Assembly: GCA_947627155.1 (NCBI GenBank)
Contig: CANQUX010000002.1
Span: 95,667-159,666 of the forward strand
Reading direction: 5' to 3'
Source of the DNA: an uncultured Alphaproteobacteria bacterium
GTDB lineage: Bacteria; Pseudomonadota; Alphaproteobacteria; CAAHEQ01; UBA3637
Length of the DNA stretch: 64,000 bases
Shown here: one piece after another, positions 47,022 to 55,598 of the stretch
How the letters are laid out: every line of letters begins with the position of its first letter
How positions within the stretch are numbered: position 1 is the stretch's first letter
Program-made: the position numbers and the translations under genes
Notes under the pieces: model-generated
What the model was told of the DNA's origin: nothing
The model's input: the letters and a program-made list of their open reading frames with translations, nothing else
Database searches by the model: none

Positions 47022-47941
47022 TCTGATCCCCTTTCAGGTCTTGTAAAAAATTCTTTAATCAACTGCCGCACCCGATCACTTGTTTCGGCGCGAAACATTT
47101 GTTCGCAAAAGTTTTGCCGTCCGATAAAGTGCTTGGCATAATGCGCCAAATGCTTCCGCGAAGCATAAAGCCCTTTTTTTCCGTAAAATAAAAGCATTCG
47201 CTCAAAGTGTTCCATAACCGTTTCCGCCACGGGAATTTCACTTTTCTGTCCCGTTTCAAGCGTTTTCAAAAGCCACGGTTCGCCCCATAATGCACGCCCG
47301 ATCATTGCCCCTTTGGCGCCGGAAAGCAAAAGCGCCTCATTTAAAGAAGCTTCATCATCAATATTGCCGTTCACGATTAAATCAACCCCGGGACAAGAAA
47401 GCCCGTTTAAAGCACGCCAATTCGGCAAGCCGGTAAATCCCTGCATTTTTGTTCGTGCATGTACCACCAACCGTGAAATACCGGCCGATGCCAACCGCGG
47501 AGATAACAATCGAATTTCATCGGGAAGTTTCCACCCCAGCCGCGTTTTAACAGAAACGGGAAGAGAAACGGCCTCGGCAACGGCTTCGGCAATACGGGCA
47601 GCCAAATCAATATCTTTCATTAACGCCGCACCCGAACCGTCCGACACCGGTTTCCGAATCGGACACCCCATATTGATATCAACACCGACGGCCCCTGCAT
47701 TTTCAGCAGCTTGCGCGGTATAAACCAAAGACGGTATATCCGATCCGACTAATTGAACAATGATATTTTTCTCTCCTTTAATATCCATTGTTTTCAAGGC
47801 CGATTTCATTCCATGCCGATAAAAGCGGGCAGAAACCATTTCCGTATAAAGCGGTGCTTTGGTAAAATGTCTGACAATCAATCGGAAGGGTTTATCCGAA
47901 ATACCGACCATCGGTGCGCCGAAAACGATCCGTTTTTTCAT
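47018..47941 (-). CDS. dus: tRNA-dihydrouridine synthase (DusB-like)
   Basis: It reduces uridines in the tRNA D-loop using FMN. GAPMVGISDKPFRLIVR binds FMN, VDINMGCPIRKPVSDGSGAALM carries the catalytic Cys, and VSVKTRLGW and LVVHARTK follow. I chose the ATG at 47941, with AAAGAGGCG before it; the frame extends 15 codons up into the previous gene region. 307 aa. The subfamily assignment to DusB over DusA is tentative. Confidence 0.9.
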   Translation of the reverse strand: MKKRIVFGAPMVGISDKPFRLIVRHFTKAPLYTEMVSARFYRHGMKSALKTMDIKGEKNIIVQLVGSDIPSLVYTAQAAENAGAVGVDINMGCPIRKPVSDGSGAALMKDIDLAARIAEAVAEAVSLPVSVKTRLGWKLPDEIRLLSPRLASAGISRLVVHARTKMQGFTGLPNWRALNGLSCPGVDLIVNGNIDDEASLNEALLLSGAKGAMIGRALWGEPWLLKTLETGQKSEIPVAETVMEHFERMLLFYGKKGLYASRKHLAHYAKHFIGRQNFCEQMFRAETSDRVRQLIKEFFTRPERGSE

Positions 47942-47952
47942 TGACGCCTCTT

Positions 47953-48678
47953 TCATTGCAGCTGAACCGCGGTTAAAGGCAACCACTCGCCCTCATGACG
48001 CCAATTTTGTTTAACGCCGTGCGCCGCAGCATTGTCCTGTCGTTGTTTCAAGTTTTGGTACACCACCAGCTGCGGTGAATGGCTTGCTAAATTTTTTTCA
48101 CCGGGAAACAAATGCTTCAAAGCCTCTTCCAACCATAAATAAGCGGCATTAAAATCATCTCGATCGGCATAAAGCGTTGCCACCTTAAATTGCGCGGGCG
48201 TATAATTTAATTTTCCCGCTTTTGTAAACCAATACAAAGATTTATCAACATCGGCCAACAAAATTTTATTTTCCGAATAAATTTCACCCAAACGCATACA
48301 GGCTTCCGGTAACTGATTATCGCATGCTCTTTGATAAAACGAAACGGCTTTTTGCGGATTTTCATCAACGTTTCGTCCTTCTTCATACGCTTTGGCAATC
48401 ACATATTGACTGTTGGCATCGCCGGCATCGGCCAAGCGGGCATGCCACGCCAAATCCCAATATTCATCACTTTGCGCCGTCATGGAATTCGGATTTTTTT
48501 TCAAATATTTTTGAATGGATATTTCATTTTTCTTTTGAAGCCGATTATTTTCTTCAATTTCCTGAATAGCGGCTTTATCTTCTTCGGATAATTCGGCTGC
48601 AAAGCATTGAAGAGAGCTTTGAATCATCAAAGCCGCACAGAAAAGAAAAAAAATAAAATAAAAAGGTTTCATTTTCAT
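47953..48678 (-). CDS. Exported Sel1-like repeat protein
   Basis: A hydrophobic signal peptide (about 1-27, ending CFAAE) is followed by a Glu/Lys-rich stretch and Sel1-type helical repeats (ANSQYVIAKAYEEGRNVDEN, EACMRLGEIYSE, TPAQFKVATLY). About 241 aa. The ATG at 48678 is preferred; a TTG nine codons earlier is possible. Neither has a strong ribosome site. First gene of the dus-trkA-mfd unit and divergent from trmFO. Sel1 proteins usually scaffold complexes. Confidence 0.8.
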   Translation of the reverse strand: MKMKPFYFIFFLFCAALMIQSSLQCFAAELSEEDKAAIQEIEENNRLQKKNEISIQKYLKKNPNSMTAQSDEYWDLAWHARLADAGDANSQYVIAKAYEEGRNVDENPQKAVSFYQRACDNQLPEACMRLGEIYSENKILLADVDKSLYWFTKAGKLNYTPAQFKVATLYADRDDFNAAYLWLEEALKHLFPGEKNLASHSPQLVVYQNLKQRQDNAAAHGVKQNWRHEGEWLPLTAVQLQ

Positions 48679-48722
48679 TTGAAATATGATATAGCATATT
48701 TTCAAACGGAAGGGAAGAAAAA

Positions 48723-50063
48723 ATGATAAAAAAAGTAATAATTATCGGTGCGGGTCTTGCGGGCAGCGAAGCGGCATGGCAACTTTTAAAGCGCAACATT
48801 GCCGTTGAAATGGTTGAAATGCGCCCGAAAAAGACAACGCCCGCGCATAAAACGGCTTTATTCGGCGAGCTGGTTTGTTCCAATTCGCTTCGGGCCGATG
48901 ATGACACGCAAAACGCCGTCGGGTTGCTTCACGCCGAATTACGGGCATTGGATTCGCTGATTATGCGCGCGGCCGATGCGACAAAAGTGCCGGCGGGAGG
49001 CGCTTTGGCCGTTAATCGAGACTTATTTTCAACCTATATTACCAACACTCTGAAAAGTCACCCGCTTTTTTCGTTAAAAGTGTCCGAATCGGGATTGCCC
49101 GCGCCCTCCAATACGCCCGTTATTGTGGCTACCGGCCCGTTAAGCAGCGATAAAATCACGGCAGATATTCAAGCCGTTACGCAGGAAGAATCCCTGCACT
49201 TTTTTGATGCGATTGCCCCCATTGTTTATACCGAATCGATTGATATGACGCGCGCCTGGTATCAGTCGCGCTATGACAAGGGCGATCGATTTGATTATTT
49301 AAACTGTCCGCTCACGAAAGAAGAATATAATCTTTTTCTCGATGCCTTATTGGCCGGCGAAAAAACCGTTTTTAAGGAATGGGAAAAAGAAACACCCTAT
49401 TTCGAAGGCTGTCTGCCTGTTGAAGTGATGGCCGAACGCGGGCGTCAAACGCTTTTATTCGGCCCCATGAAACCGGTGGGGCTTTCAAACCCGCATGAAG
49501 ACGGGCGGCGACCGTTTGCCGTTGTGCAATTACGCAAAGAAACCAAAGACGGCCGCCTGATGAATCTGGTCGGCTTTCAAACAAAACTCACCTACGGCGC
49601 ACAAAAACAGGTTTTTCGTTTAATTCCCGCTTTAAAAAATGCCGAATTTGCCCGATTAGGCGGTATTCATCGCAACACGTTTGTTTGCGGGCCGAAAGTT
49701 TTAACCCCGCAACTTGCCTTAAAAGCGCGACCCGATGTGAAACTGGCCGGACAAATTACCGGCTGTGAAGGCTATGTGGAAAGCACGGCCATCGGCTTAC
49801 TCGCAGGGCTTTTTACGGCCGATTCGCATTTACCCCTACCGCCGGCGGAAACGGCCATCGGCGCCATGTTGAAACATATTACCGTTTCTGCCGAAGCAGA
49901 TTTATTTCAACCGATGAACATTAATTTCGGGCTTTTTCCGCCGCTTGATGAATCGTTTGCCGATGAAAAACATCATCTGCCCAAGGGGAAAGAGCGAAAA
50001 CTTCTTTACACAACCCGCGCCAAACAAGCCTTGACGAAGTGGAAAACACAAATTGGGGCGTAA
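48723..50063 (+). CDS. trmFO: tRNA uracil-54 C5-methyltransferase, folate-dependent
   Basis: TrmFO makes ribothymidine 54 in the T-loop using methylene-tetrahydrofolate and FAD. VIIIGAGLAGSEAAWQLLKR is the FAD-binding fold. FGELVCSNSLRADD holds the catalytic Cys region, and ITGCEGYVESTAIGLLAG is conserved near residue 345. 446 aa. GGAAGGGAAG precedes the ATG. Confidence 0.97.
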   Translation: MIKKVIIIGAGLAGSEAAWQLLKRNIAVEMVEMRPKKTTPAHKTALFGELVCSNSLRADDDTQNAVGLLHAELRALDSLIMRAADATKVPAGGALAVNRDLFSTYITNTLKSHPLFSLKVSESGLPAPSNTPVIVATGPLSSDKITADIQAVTQEESLHFFDAIAPIVYTESIDMTRAWYQSRYDKGDRFDYLNCPLTKEEYNLFLDALLAGEKTVFKEWEKETPYFEGCLPVEVMAERGRQTLLFGPMKPVGLSNPHEDGRRPFAVVQLRKETKDGRLMNLVGFQTKLTYGAQKQVFRLIPALKNAEFARLGGIHRNTFVCGPKVLTPQLALKARPDVKLAGQITGCEGYVESTAIGLLAGLFTADSHLPLPPAETAIGAMLKHITVSAEADLFQPMNINFGLFPPLDESFADEKHHLPKGKERKLLYTTRAKQALTKWKTQIGA

Positions 50064-50163
50064 AAGTTAAGGTTTAAAACAGTTAAAAGTTAAAATTGAA
50101 GCTTAAAAAAAACGGTTTTTCTCAACGGATTTTTTATCCGTTCGCAGATAATGCCTTTTTTTT

Positions 50164-50226
50164 CTTATTTTAAGCAGGAACCGGCGGCTCGGAAAACGTG
50201 AGCCGGCGCAGTGGGCAGAAAATAAG
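50164..50226. repeat. Palindromic hairpin repeat, class A
   Basis: CTTATTTTAAGC...GCAGAAAATAAG outer arms, left internal GCAGGAACC and right GCGCAGTGGGC, apical stem GGCTC/GAGCC. Same design as 4510-4571. The rest of 50064-50262 holds a small hairpin at 50124-50142 and no gene. Confidence 0.6.
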
Positions 50227-50262
50227 AAAATGATGATGTATTTTTAAGAGTGTTGTATGAAA

Positions 50263-50421
50263 TAAACGTACCTTTAATGCAACGCAGATTCCGGGGTAAA
50301 ATTAACCTCATAAATCATTAAAACAGAATTTATATAACTATTTGATATTTTAGTTGTTTTTTGTTAAATTAAATTTTTTTTTAAAATTTTAAAAAAAAGT
50401 GTTGCAAAAAACGTACGTTTT
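50263..50421 (-). promoter_or_regulatory. Orphan copy of the conserved promoter element, copy 9
   Basis: Box D is at 50263-50283 and box U at 50401-50421 (159 bp), oriented toward the 3' end of trmFO, with no pilin gene there. Read rightward, box U gives TTGCAA (50402-50407), 16 bp, CATAAT (50424-50429), a usable promoter for the glycosyltransferases that begin at 50472. The interior has diverged and is AT-rich. Confidence 0.6.
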
Positions 50422-50471
50422 TGCATAATAAAATTATAAATTTTTTTTAAAAATTATAATTAAGAAATAAA

Positions 50472-51278
50472 ATGATACCTAAAATAATACACTATATATG
50501 GATAGGCAATCAAGAAAAACCACAATCAGCAATTGATTGCATTTCTACTTGGAAAAAATATTGTCCTGATTGGGAAATTAAAGAATGGAATAACAGCATT
50601 TTACAAGAAATCAACAATGCTTATGTTCAAGAAGCCTTCAACGCTAAAAAATGGGCTTTTGTTTCCGATTATATTCGCTTATATGTTTTAAAAAAATACG
50701 GCGGTATTTACTGCGATACGGATTTGGAAATAACACAAAATCTTGATCGGTTTTTAAATAATGATTTCTTTATGGGTTATGAAATATATGAGGGAAATTT
50801 AGGTTACCAAACGGCATTAATCGGTGCAATTAAAGAACACAATATTTTAACGGATTTATTAAACGAATATAAAGACATTCATTTTGAAAAAAACGGCAAG
50901 TCGGATATGACGCCAAATCCTCAACGGTTTAAAAAATATTTTCATTATCGCTATGCCGTTTTAAGTGATAAGCTGATTGATACGGAAACAACTTTTGAAA
51001 AGAATGTGAAAATCTACCCTTCCGGTTATTTTTGTTTCAAACAGGAAAATACAGAAAACTATGCCATTCATCACTTCAACGGGTCTTGGATAAGTCCTTT
51101 TGTTCGTAAGACCAAATTCACACTGGGAAAGATTGTTTTGATTCAAATAAAAAGCTCCAAAAATTTTCCCAAAGCCGTACAAACACAAGAAACAGATTTA
51201 ATTCATTCTGATGAAAAGATTATTTTAAAAATAAAAAGACGCAGATTAACATTTTATTTTATAAAAAAGGGAAATTGA
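50472..51278 (+). CDS. Glycosyltransferase family 32-like (capsule/LPS type)
   Basis: MIPKIIHYIWIG is the classic start of GT32 (OCH1-like) sugar transferases. WAFVSDYIRLYVLKKYGGIY and CDTDLE (Asp82-Asp84) form the DXD region. 268 aa. The C-terminus is strongly basic. Base composition is clearly more AT-rich than trmFO, suggesting acquisition. It is followed by a GT2 gene 1 bp later, so the two act in one pathway, probably on a surface glycan. Confidence 0.85.
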   Translation: MIPKIIHYIWIGNQEKPQSAIDCISTWKKYCPDWEIKEWNNSILQEINNAYVQEAFNAKKWAFVSDYIRLYVLKKYGGIYCDTDLEITQNLDRFLNNDFFMGYEIYEGNLGYQTALIGAIKEHNILTDLLNEYKDIHFEKNGKSDMTPNPQRFKKYFHYRYAVLSDKLIDTETTFEKNVKIYPSGYFCFKQENTENYAIHHFNGSWISPFVRKTKFTLGKIVLIQIKSSKNFPKAVQTQETDLIHSDEKIILKIKRRRLTFYFIKKGN

Positions 51279-51279
51279 T

Positions 51280-52284
51280 ATGTCAAAAATAAAAGTTTCC
51301 GTTATTGTCCCGGTATATAAAGTTGAAAAATATCTTTCAACGTGTATTGAAAGTTTGTTATGTCAGACTTTAAAGGAAATTGAAATTATTTTGGTTGATG
51401 ACGGCAGTCCCGATAATTGTCCGGCTCTTTGTGATGCCTATGCTTTAAAGGATTCAAGAATTAAAGTAATACATAAAACAAACGGCGGAGTCAGTGACGC
51501 ACGGAATGTCGGTATAAAAGAAGCCACAGGCGAATATATCGGTTTTGTAGATCCCGATGATTGGGTAAAGCCGGAAATGTTTGAAAAAATGTATCAAAAC
51601 GCAATACAAAGCAACGCCGATGTTGTTGTTTGTAATTTGTTTGTATATGAACAAGATAAACAAAAAACAATTAAAAAACCATATTGGTCAAATGTAAAGC
51701 AGGGAATTGTTTCTAAAAAGAAAATTTACCGAAATATGTTTATAAAACAGTGCTATATCTGGAACAAAATTTATAAAAAAACCTTTCTGAATAAAAATAA
51801 ATTACATTTTATAAAAGGATATCTTTATGAAGATATTCCTTTTTTTACACAAGTTATGCTATTGGCGAAAAGCGTTTCATATTGTCCTTTATATCTTTAT
51901 TTTTACAGAATAGGCAGAAATGATTCGCTATCAAGAGGCAAATCGGAAAAACAACTTGATATTATTGATATTGCTCAAATAACACAAAATATTTTAAAAA
52001 ATTTAAAAGCACCGCAATCTGTTTATAAAAACTTTAAGAAATGGCAAATTCAAATATACGGTTGGATGTATTGTTTATTACCCGATAATCAAAAAGAAAA
52101 AGCTCTTGCCAAGATAAAAAAGAAGCGGTTAATGCAAGAAATAATGAACAATATTTCGAAAAGAAAAGTAAAAATTTTATTTCTCGGAAAATTTAAAATT
52201 TTACGCTTTAAAACAAAACGATTTGAACAAATTGAAAAAATCGTTAAATTGTTTTCCCCGATTATCACGATAAAGAAAATTTAA
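51280..52284 (+). CDS. Glycosyltransferase family 2
   Basis: VSVIVPVYKVEKYLSTCIES opens the GT-A fold, and ILVDDGSPDNCPALCD and NGGVSDARNVG follow. DPDDW (from Asp91) is the metal/nucleotide-sugar site. 334 aa, with a basic, AT-encoded C-terminal third. It shares the low-GC composition of the preceding gene and is probably cotransferred. The sugar donor is not predictable. Confidence 0.9.
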   Translation: MSKIKVSVIVPVYKVEKYLSTCIESLLCQTLKEIEIILVDDGSPDNCPALCDAYALKDSRIKVIHKTNGGVSDARNVGIKEATGEYIGFVDPDDWVKPEMFEKMYQNAIQSNADVVVCNLFVYEQDKQKTIKKPYWSNVKQGIVSKKKIYRNMFIKQCYIWNKIYKKTFLNKNKLHFIKGYLYEDIPFFTQVMLLAKSVSYCPLYLYFYRIGRNDSLSRGKSEKQLDIIDIAQITQNILKNLKAPQSVYKNFKKWQIQIYGWMYCLLPDNQKEKALAKIKKKRLMQEIMNNISKRKVKILFLGKFKILRFKTKRFEQIEKIVKLFSPIITIKKI

Positions 52285-52458
52285 AAATGGTGATAACGCC
52301 AAATAAAGCAAATTTAAAACAACGCTTTTTAAAATTTTATTGAGCTTGTTTTATGGTTTTTGCTTTTTTTGTTATTTTCACTTTCTTTATGAAGAAATTG
52401 CCTTAATGAAAGGTAATCGAATAAAATAAATATATTTTTCAGATGACCTATCCCCAAT

Positions 52459-52625
52459 TAAACGTACGATTTTTGCAACACTTTTTTTTGATTTTTTCAA
52501 AAAAAATTTAGTTTGGGCGGAATTCATTGATTTTTCGGCTGTTTTTTAGGGGCGATTTTTTGCTTTTTGAAGGCAATTTTAACCCCTGAATCCGCGTTGC
52601 ATTAAAGGTACGTTTATTTTATGCT
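52459..52625 (+). promoter_or_regulatory. Conserved 158-bp promoter element, copy 4
   Basis: Box U 52459-52479 and box D 52596-52616, 158 bp. TTGCAT and TATGCT give the promoter with a 17-bp spacer. GAATC precedes box D. The start codon follows at 52653. The stretch 52285-52458 before it shows no gene. Confidence 0.8.
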
Positions 52626-52652
52626 ATTCGTAGAGTGAAAGGGAGTCGAAAA

Positions 52653-54152
52653 ATGACAAGACAATTCAAAAAACAAGTTCAAAATCAATCGCAAAGCGGC
52701 CGGAGCATGATTGAAATGCTGGGCGTGTTGGCGATTATTGCTATTCTGTCCATCGGCGGAATCGTCGGGTTTCGATTGGCTATGAATTATTATCAAGCCA
52801 ATCAAATTGCCCATGAAATGAATATCATGCGCACCGATGCACAAATAAAAATTGCCCAAGGCGCGGAGGAATTAATGCTCGGTGATCCGTATGACAGCGG
52901 AAATATTCAATTTAACGGATATAAAACCGATTTTGATTGTCTTTATATGGAAACGGAAACGTCCACGCCCGATGATGTAGCTTCCTGCGCCGTTGCAAAT
53001 GCCTATTATATTGAAATGCAAAAAATTCCCGAAGGTATTTGCAAACCGCTGGCGAATTTAATTGATAAAATGGATAACGAAATTGCCTTTTATATCAACG
53101 GGAAATCGGTTGATGCGGCAGAGGGAGAGAAAGGCGCTTGCGGTGAAGGAATCAACACATTAAAAGTAATTTTCGGTGCCGATTCGGATTCGAAAGCAAT
53201 TAAATGTGATACCGATGCAGAATGTGAATCATTAGAAAACACACCGTTCTGTGATACCGGTCATCATGTTTGTGTGGAATGCACGCAAGAAAAAGGATGT
53301 GAAGAAAAATCTCAATATTGTAAAGAGAATACATGCATCACATGCGAAAGCGGTGTTTGGAACGGAAAAGATTGTGTGGAATGCACCACATCTGCCGATT
53401 GTGAAAATCCCACACCGATTTGCAGTGAAGAAAATACTTGCGTTGGTTGCGAAACCAGTGATGAATGCCGTCTTAAAAATCCGTCAGAGGCAAATTGCAC
53501 GGAAAACGGCGCTTGTTGCGCAGATTCGCTCATGACGTGGAACGGCAACGAATGTGTATGTCCCGAAAATAAGCCTTGGAACGGCGAATTTTGCGGATGC
53601 CGCGATAACGATGATTGCACTTCCGATAAATTCTGTATTAGTGTAAGTTGTGAACGCCTATGTACTGACAGGCATCAATCAATAAGGGTAACAGAAAATT
53701 GTGATATAAAAAAATGTGTATCGATTAGCTCCTATACACAACAAAATCAAGATTCAACCGGTTCATATGTAATATCAAGTCAGGAAATGAACTGGTGGAG
53801 TGCAAAGCGTTTTTGTGAAGCACAGGAACATAAAAAGAATATGTTACGAATTTCTGAATTGGAGTGTCAAAATACAATCGGCTATTACGATGGACGTGAG
53901 GGGAATGAAGAAAGAGGACAATGTATGAGTCGAGAAAATTCGAATGAAGTAAGTCATATTATAAAGGCATTAAGAAAGGCCAGATTTGGAAACGAAACCC
54001 AAACAGCCGATGAGTGGTATTGGTTAAAAGATGCATACGCTGAAAATAAAGAGCGTGATGATTCTTGTAATGTCTATCAAGTACATCTTGACGGCAATGT
54101 GTTTTTCGGAGATTTTCGCTTTAACAGCGGGTATGCTCTTTGTGAGTCATAA
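52653..54152 (+). CDS. Prepilin-like Cys-rich protein with C-type-lectin-like tip (paralogue 4)
   Basis: The 499-aa protein has a 16-residue leader then RSMIEMLGVLAII. The head is of a second type (FRLAMNYYQANQIAHEMN), shared with paralogues 5 and 6. Cys-rich modules span about 190-335. The last 150 residues have MNWWSAKRFCEAQ, an internal WLKD and a terminal YALC. That spacing of Trp and Cys resembles C-type-lectin or Lcl-like folds that bind ligands. The first about 320 residues are almost identical to paralogue 6 in DNA as well as protein; the tips differ. The lectin-like call is by pattern only. Confidence 0.83.
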   Translation: MTRQFKKQVQNQSQSGRSMIEMLGVLAIIAILSIGGIVGFRLAMNYYQANQIAHEMNIMRTDAQIKIAQGAEELMLGDPYDSGNIQFNGYKTDFDCLYMETETSTPDDVASCAVANAYYIEMQKIPEGICKPLANLIDKMDNEIAFYINGKSVDAAEGEKGACGEGINTLKVIFGADSDSKAIKCDTDAECESLENTPFCDTGHHVCVECTQEKGCEEKSQYCKENTCITCESGVWNGKDCVECTTSADCENPTPICSEENTCVGCETSDECRLKNPSEANCTENGACCADSLMTWNGNECVCPENKPWNGEFCGCRDNDDCTSDKFCISVSCERLCTDRHQSIRVTENCDIKKCVSISSYTQQNQDSTGSYVISSQEMNWWSAKRFCEAQEHKKNMLRISELECQNTIGYYDGREGNEERGQCMSRENSNEVSHIIKALRKARFGNETQTADEWYWLKDAYAENKERDDSCNVYQVHLDGNVFFGDFRFNSGYALCES

Positions 54153-54184
54153 AATGTAAAAATTAAAGCATCTTTAACTCTGCC

Positions 54185-54253
54185 TTTCTTATTTTCGGCA
54201 CACTGCACCGGCTCACGTTTCACAAGCCGACACTTCTCGCCGAAAAGAAATAA
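54185..54253. repeat. Palindromic hairpin repeat, class A
   Basis: TTTCTTATTTTCGGC pairs with GCCGAAAAGAAAT. The interior read on the minus strand has GAGAAGTGTCGGCT and AGCCGGTGCAGTGTG, matching the other class A copies. It lies just after paralogue 4. Confidence 0.6.
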
Positions 54254-54287
54254 ATTCACTGTCAAACAGAAAATTTAAGCCGATAAA

Positions 54288-54319
54288 TAAAAAAAGCGGC
54301 AATGAAGAACCGCTTTTTT
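54288..54319 (-). terminator. Terminator of the tRNA-Phe unit
   Basis: AAAAAAGCGG and CCGCTTTTTT form a stem with T-runs on both strands, so it works in either direction. Confidence 0.7.
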
Positions 54320-54340
54320 CAATTTATGCTTTTTATTTGC

Positions 54341-54416
54341 TGGTGCCTGGGGACGGAATCGAACCGCCGACACAGGGATTTTCAGTCCCTTGCTCTACCA
54401 ACTGAGCTACCCAGGC
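54341..54416 (-). tRNA. tRNA-Phe (anticodon GAA), CCA encoded
   Basis: Minus-strand cloverleaf: acceptor GCCTGGG/CCCAGGC then ACCA; D arm GCTCAGTTGGTAGAGC; anticodon stem AGGGA/TCCCT with loop CTGAAAA giving GAA; T arm with GGTTCGATTCC. 76 bases. It has its own promoter just upstream and lies downstream of yacG. Confidence 0.96.
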
Positions 54417-54430
54417 CGGGAGCAAAATTG

Positions 54431-54459
54431 TTTATACACGAAAACAAATCAAATGTCCA
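54431..54459 (-). promoter_or_regulatory. Promoter of tRNA-Phe
   Basis: TGGACA (54454-54459) and TATAAA (54431-54436) on the minus strand with a 17-bp spacer, 14 bp before the tRNA 5' end. Confidence 0.65.
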
Positions 54460-54487
54460 GTCTTTTTTTTCAAAAAATGCATTTTTT

Positions 54488-54679
54488 TTAATTTTCCGCA
54501 TCGGAAGCATCGGTTGCTTCGGAAAAATCGGCTTCTTTCGGCCGCTCGTCGGTATGAATCACATAAGCGCCTTTCAGCCAACGCCCCAAATCAACATCGG
54601 CGCATTTTTTGGAACAAAACGGCTTATATTTTTCATCTTGATTTTTCCCGCAAATCGGGCATTTCTTTTCATTTTCCAT
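54488..54679 (-). CDS. yacG: DNA gyrase inhibitor / zinc-finger protein YacG
   Basis: 63 aa with CPIC (Cys7, Cys10) and FCSKKC (Cys22, Cys26) forming the zinc site, then the conserved DLGRWLKGAYVI. YacG binds GyrB and inhibits gyrase. The acidic Ala/Asp tail is disordered. It overlaps the RNase gene end by 11 bp, an order common in alphaproteobacteria. Confidence 0.95.
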   Translation of the reverse strand: MENEKKCPICGKNQDEKYKPFCSKKCADVDLGRWLKGAYVIHTDERPKEADFSEATDASDAEN

Positions 54680-55598
54680 TATTTTCCTCTTTCAGTTCAT
54701 ATTTATTCAAAGGATATGTAAGATCGGTTTTCATAAAACACAAGTTTTGAAATTCCCGCGGTAATTGATGAGCCAACACCGGATGAACGGTTAAAACAGG
54801 CATTGTCCGCCATTTTTGTTCCAATCGCTCTTGAATTTCCAGACTTAAAAACAAAGCATTCTTTTCACCCGCGGGGGTTAAAAACACATCAAATAACGAA
54901 GCTGCCTGCCGTTTGCGCGTTAATTCAAAAAGACGTGTTTTCGTAAACGCGCCGAGATGCGTTAAAGAATCCTCCCGAAAGGCCTTTTTTAAAAGCGTGT
55001 ACAATTTTTTTTGTTCGGTTGCTTTCTTGAACCCGGCAAAATCAATTAAAATAATGCCCGATAAATTTTTAAGCCGCACTTGTTTTGCAATTTCCGTGCA
55101 AGCCGCTTCGTTAATTTTATCAAGCGGTTGTGTTGATTTTGCCGAATCAACATCGAATACGGAACAAACGGCCGTTTTCTCAAAATGCAACATGGCACCC
55201 TCGGCAAAGGAAATTTCTTTTGCCAGTGCCGTTTCAATCAAGGCCGTGTTGATGATATCGGTATTTTCAATTTGCTCGTTTTTCGGGGATTCGATGTTGC
55301 TTTTTTCACATAATACACCCGTTGCTGCCTTATTTTCCCGCGCTTCTTTGATAATTTGAACCGATACACGCTGCCCGATCGATAATTTTTGCTCGGTTTG
55401 AATAAATAACGGAATGTTTTCTTTGGCTTTGGCAAAATAACCGCCGAGCGTTTCATGATAATCCGTTACAACGGCAGAAATTGTTTCGTTATAATTTAAA
55501 GCGTTTTTTTGCGTGACGGTTAAGTACCTTAAACAAGAACAATCGTCAAAAAAACCGGTCACGATTGCCTGATAATAAACACGCCTTAAAATTTTCAT
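54669..55598 (-). CDS. Ribonuclease E/G family protein (short)
   Basis: 309 aa, placed between maf and yacG, where alphaproteobacteria carry a small RNase E/G homologue. GGYFAKAKENIPLFIQ and RVSVQIIKEARENKAA resemble the S1-like part, and LSGIILIDFAGFK (about 175-188) matches the RNase E/G catalytic core segment with its Asp. LTRKRQAASLFDVFL follows. The Zn-link Cys of full RNase E is absent. Divergence makes activity uncertain; the family call relies on core motif plus position. Confidence 0.8.
   Translation of the reverse strand: MKILRRVYYQAIVTGFFDDCSCLRYLTVTQKNALNYNETISAVVTDYHETLGGYFAKAKENIPLFIQTEQKLSIGQRVSVQIIKEARENKAATGVLCEKSNIESPKNEQIENTDIINTALIETALAKEISFAEGAMLHFEKTAVCSVFDVDSAKSTQPLDKINEAACTEIAKQVRLKNLSGIILIDFAGFKKATEQKKLYTLLKKAFREDSLTHLGAFTKTRLFELTRKRQAASLFDVFLTPAGEKNALFLSLEIQERLEQKWRTMPVLTVHPVLAHQLPREFQNLCFMKTDLTYPLNKYELKEENNGK

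Noticed and set aside
53620..54152. Diversity-generating retroelement target
   Set aside because: The lectin-like tip is suggestive, but there is no reverse transcriptase or template repeat in the window.
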